A stretch of 5,839 bases of DNA from Thermodesulfovibrionales bacterium. Its GTDB lineage: Bacteria; Nitrospirota; Thermodesulfovibrionia; Thermodesulfovibrionales; UBA1546. This document shows, piece by piece, positions 5,420 through 5,839 of this stretch (its first letter is position 1; every line of letters begins with the position of its first letter). Under the pieces are notes generated by a model that saw nothing but the letters and a program-made list of their open reading frames with translations, ran no database searches and was not told where the DNA came from. The stretch lies in the NCBI GenBank assembly GCA_919901705.1, contig CAKKPR010000125.1:1-5839 (forward strand), written 5' to 3'. The translations under genes and the position numbers were made by a program.

Positions 5420-5839
5420 TCTTCTCCCTCCAGTAAACAGTCTGCATGTCGAATCCCTTAAGCGCCGGGACCCTTCTCACTATGGATATTATCTTAACTG
5501 CCTGCCTGTTTCCCTTCATAGCTGCTGTTACCTCTATCCTGAAGTCATAGGATACAGTCCGGTAAAGGCCGGGAGCAAGATTTGCAGGTATCTGTCTGGC
5601 GCCGCCAATCTCTTTTGTCCTCTGCTTAAATATCGCGTCAATTACATCACTGCCTGTGCCAGTCATCTCCAGAACTTCCCTGGAAACAGTATTTATATTA
5701 ATACTGCCATCCCCTGAGGTTGTAATCAGATCATATATCGGCCTGATATCTTTAGAGCCGTAAAGATACTCCGGCTTAAATCCTTTCACAAGCAAAAGCT
5801 CCTCTACGCTATCAAGGTTGCGGTTTTTAGCCTTATACG
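5400..5839 (-). CDS. gspK: Type II secretion minor pseudopilin GspK (5' end beyond window)
   Basis: This is the C-terminal part of GspK, the large minor pseudopilin that with GspI and GspJ forms the tip of the pseudopilus. The frame is open to the window edge. The first complete codons read YKAKNRNLDSVEELLLVKGF, the conserved GspK 'Y-x-A-K-N-x-x-x-x-S-V-E-E-L' segment. It is followed by EYLYGSKDIRPIYDLITTSG and SININTVSREVLEMTG (the 'iNiNTAs..vL' helix-hairpin-helix-like segment), then DFRIEVTAAMKGNRQAVKI, a closing beta strand typical of the family. About 146 codons are present before the TAG at 5402-5400. The prepilin peptidase site and N-terminal helix are upstream of the window. An internal TTG (5795) is not a real start because conserved sequence continues before it. 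The gene overlaps gspL by 20 bases. Confidence 0.93.
   Translation of the reverse strand, partial: YKAKNRNLDSVEELLLVKGFKPEYLYGSKDIRPIYDLITTSGDGSININTVSREVLEMTGTGSDVIDAIFKQRTKEIGGARQIPANLAPGLYRTVSYDFRIEVTAAMKGNRQAVKIISIVRRVPALKGFDMQTVYWREKIENRRG
5424..5431 (-). promoter_or_regulatory. Ribosome binding site for the TTG start of gspL
   Basis: GGAGGGAG lies inside the 3' end of gspK. Its GGAGG core is 7 nt before TTG 5419-5417. This site decides the otherwise unobvious TTG start. Confidence 0.75.

Noticed and set aside
1..5839. CRISPR array, tRNA/rRNA, phage or integrase features
   Set aside because: No regularly spaced direct repeats, cloverleaf or rRNA-like sequence, and no integrase or phage gene, were seen; nearly all the window is accounted for by minus-strand genes.

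Overview
The window is one continuous minus-strand gene cluster, read from 5839 down to 1 and cut at both ends. It is most likely a single operon. The main part is the inner-membrane assembly platform plus outer-membrane secretin of a type II secretion (T2S) system, in the order gspK (5' part missing), gspL, gspM, a gspC-like gene and gspD. It is followed by a short membrane protein of the PA2779 family and the first part of a C39-like cysteine peptidase lipoprotein of the PA2778 type. Genes overlap or lie 3-35 bases apart. I see no internal promoter or terminator, so the promoter is probably beyond position 5839.

The organism is a diderm bacterium: there is a secretin and there are two lipoprotein signals. 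Base composition is moderate and somewhat AT-leaning. The fused PilM/PilN-type GspL, the short GspC without a PDZ domain, the lipoprotein secretin and a dispersed 'CHSERSEES/RFARND' palindromic repeat together recall Nitrospirota or deltaproteobacterial (Desulfobacterota-like) genomes. This placement is an inference from style, not a demonstrated taxonomy.

Layout: 5839-5400 gspK C-terminal part; 5419-4160 gspL; 4163-3603 gspM; 3599-3111 gspC-like; 3103-998 gspD; 962-570 PA2779-family protein; 564-1 C39-like peptidase, whose 5' end carries a repeat of about 147 bp (417-563). The order L-M-C-D matches pilM/N-pilO-pilP-pilQ of type IV pili domain for domain. GspK caps the pseudopilus tip, GspL and GspM form the inner-membrane platform, the GspC-like protein links that platform to the secretin, and GspD is the outer-membrane channel. 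No gspE ATPase, gspF or major pseudopilin gene is visible here.

The points most worth a second look are these. First, the repeat is open in frame with the peptidase gene and lies directly after the best-placed start codon, so it may encode 48 extra residues in front of a lipoprotein signal peptide. Second, a peptidase/small-membrane-protein pair of unknown function is attached to a T2S operon, and the small protein has a Gly-Gly just before its membrane helix. Third, the secretin is predicted to be lipidated itself and has an unusual C-terminal extension.
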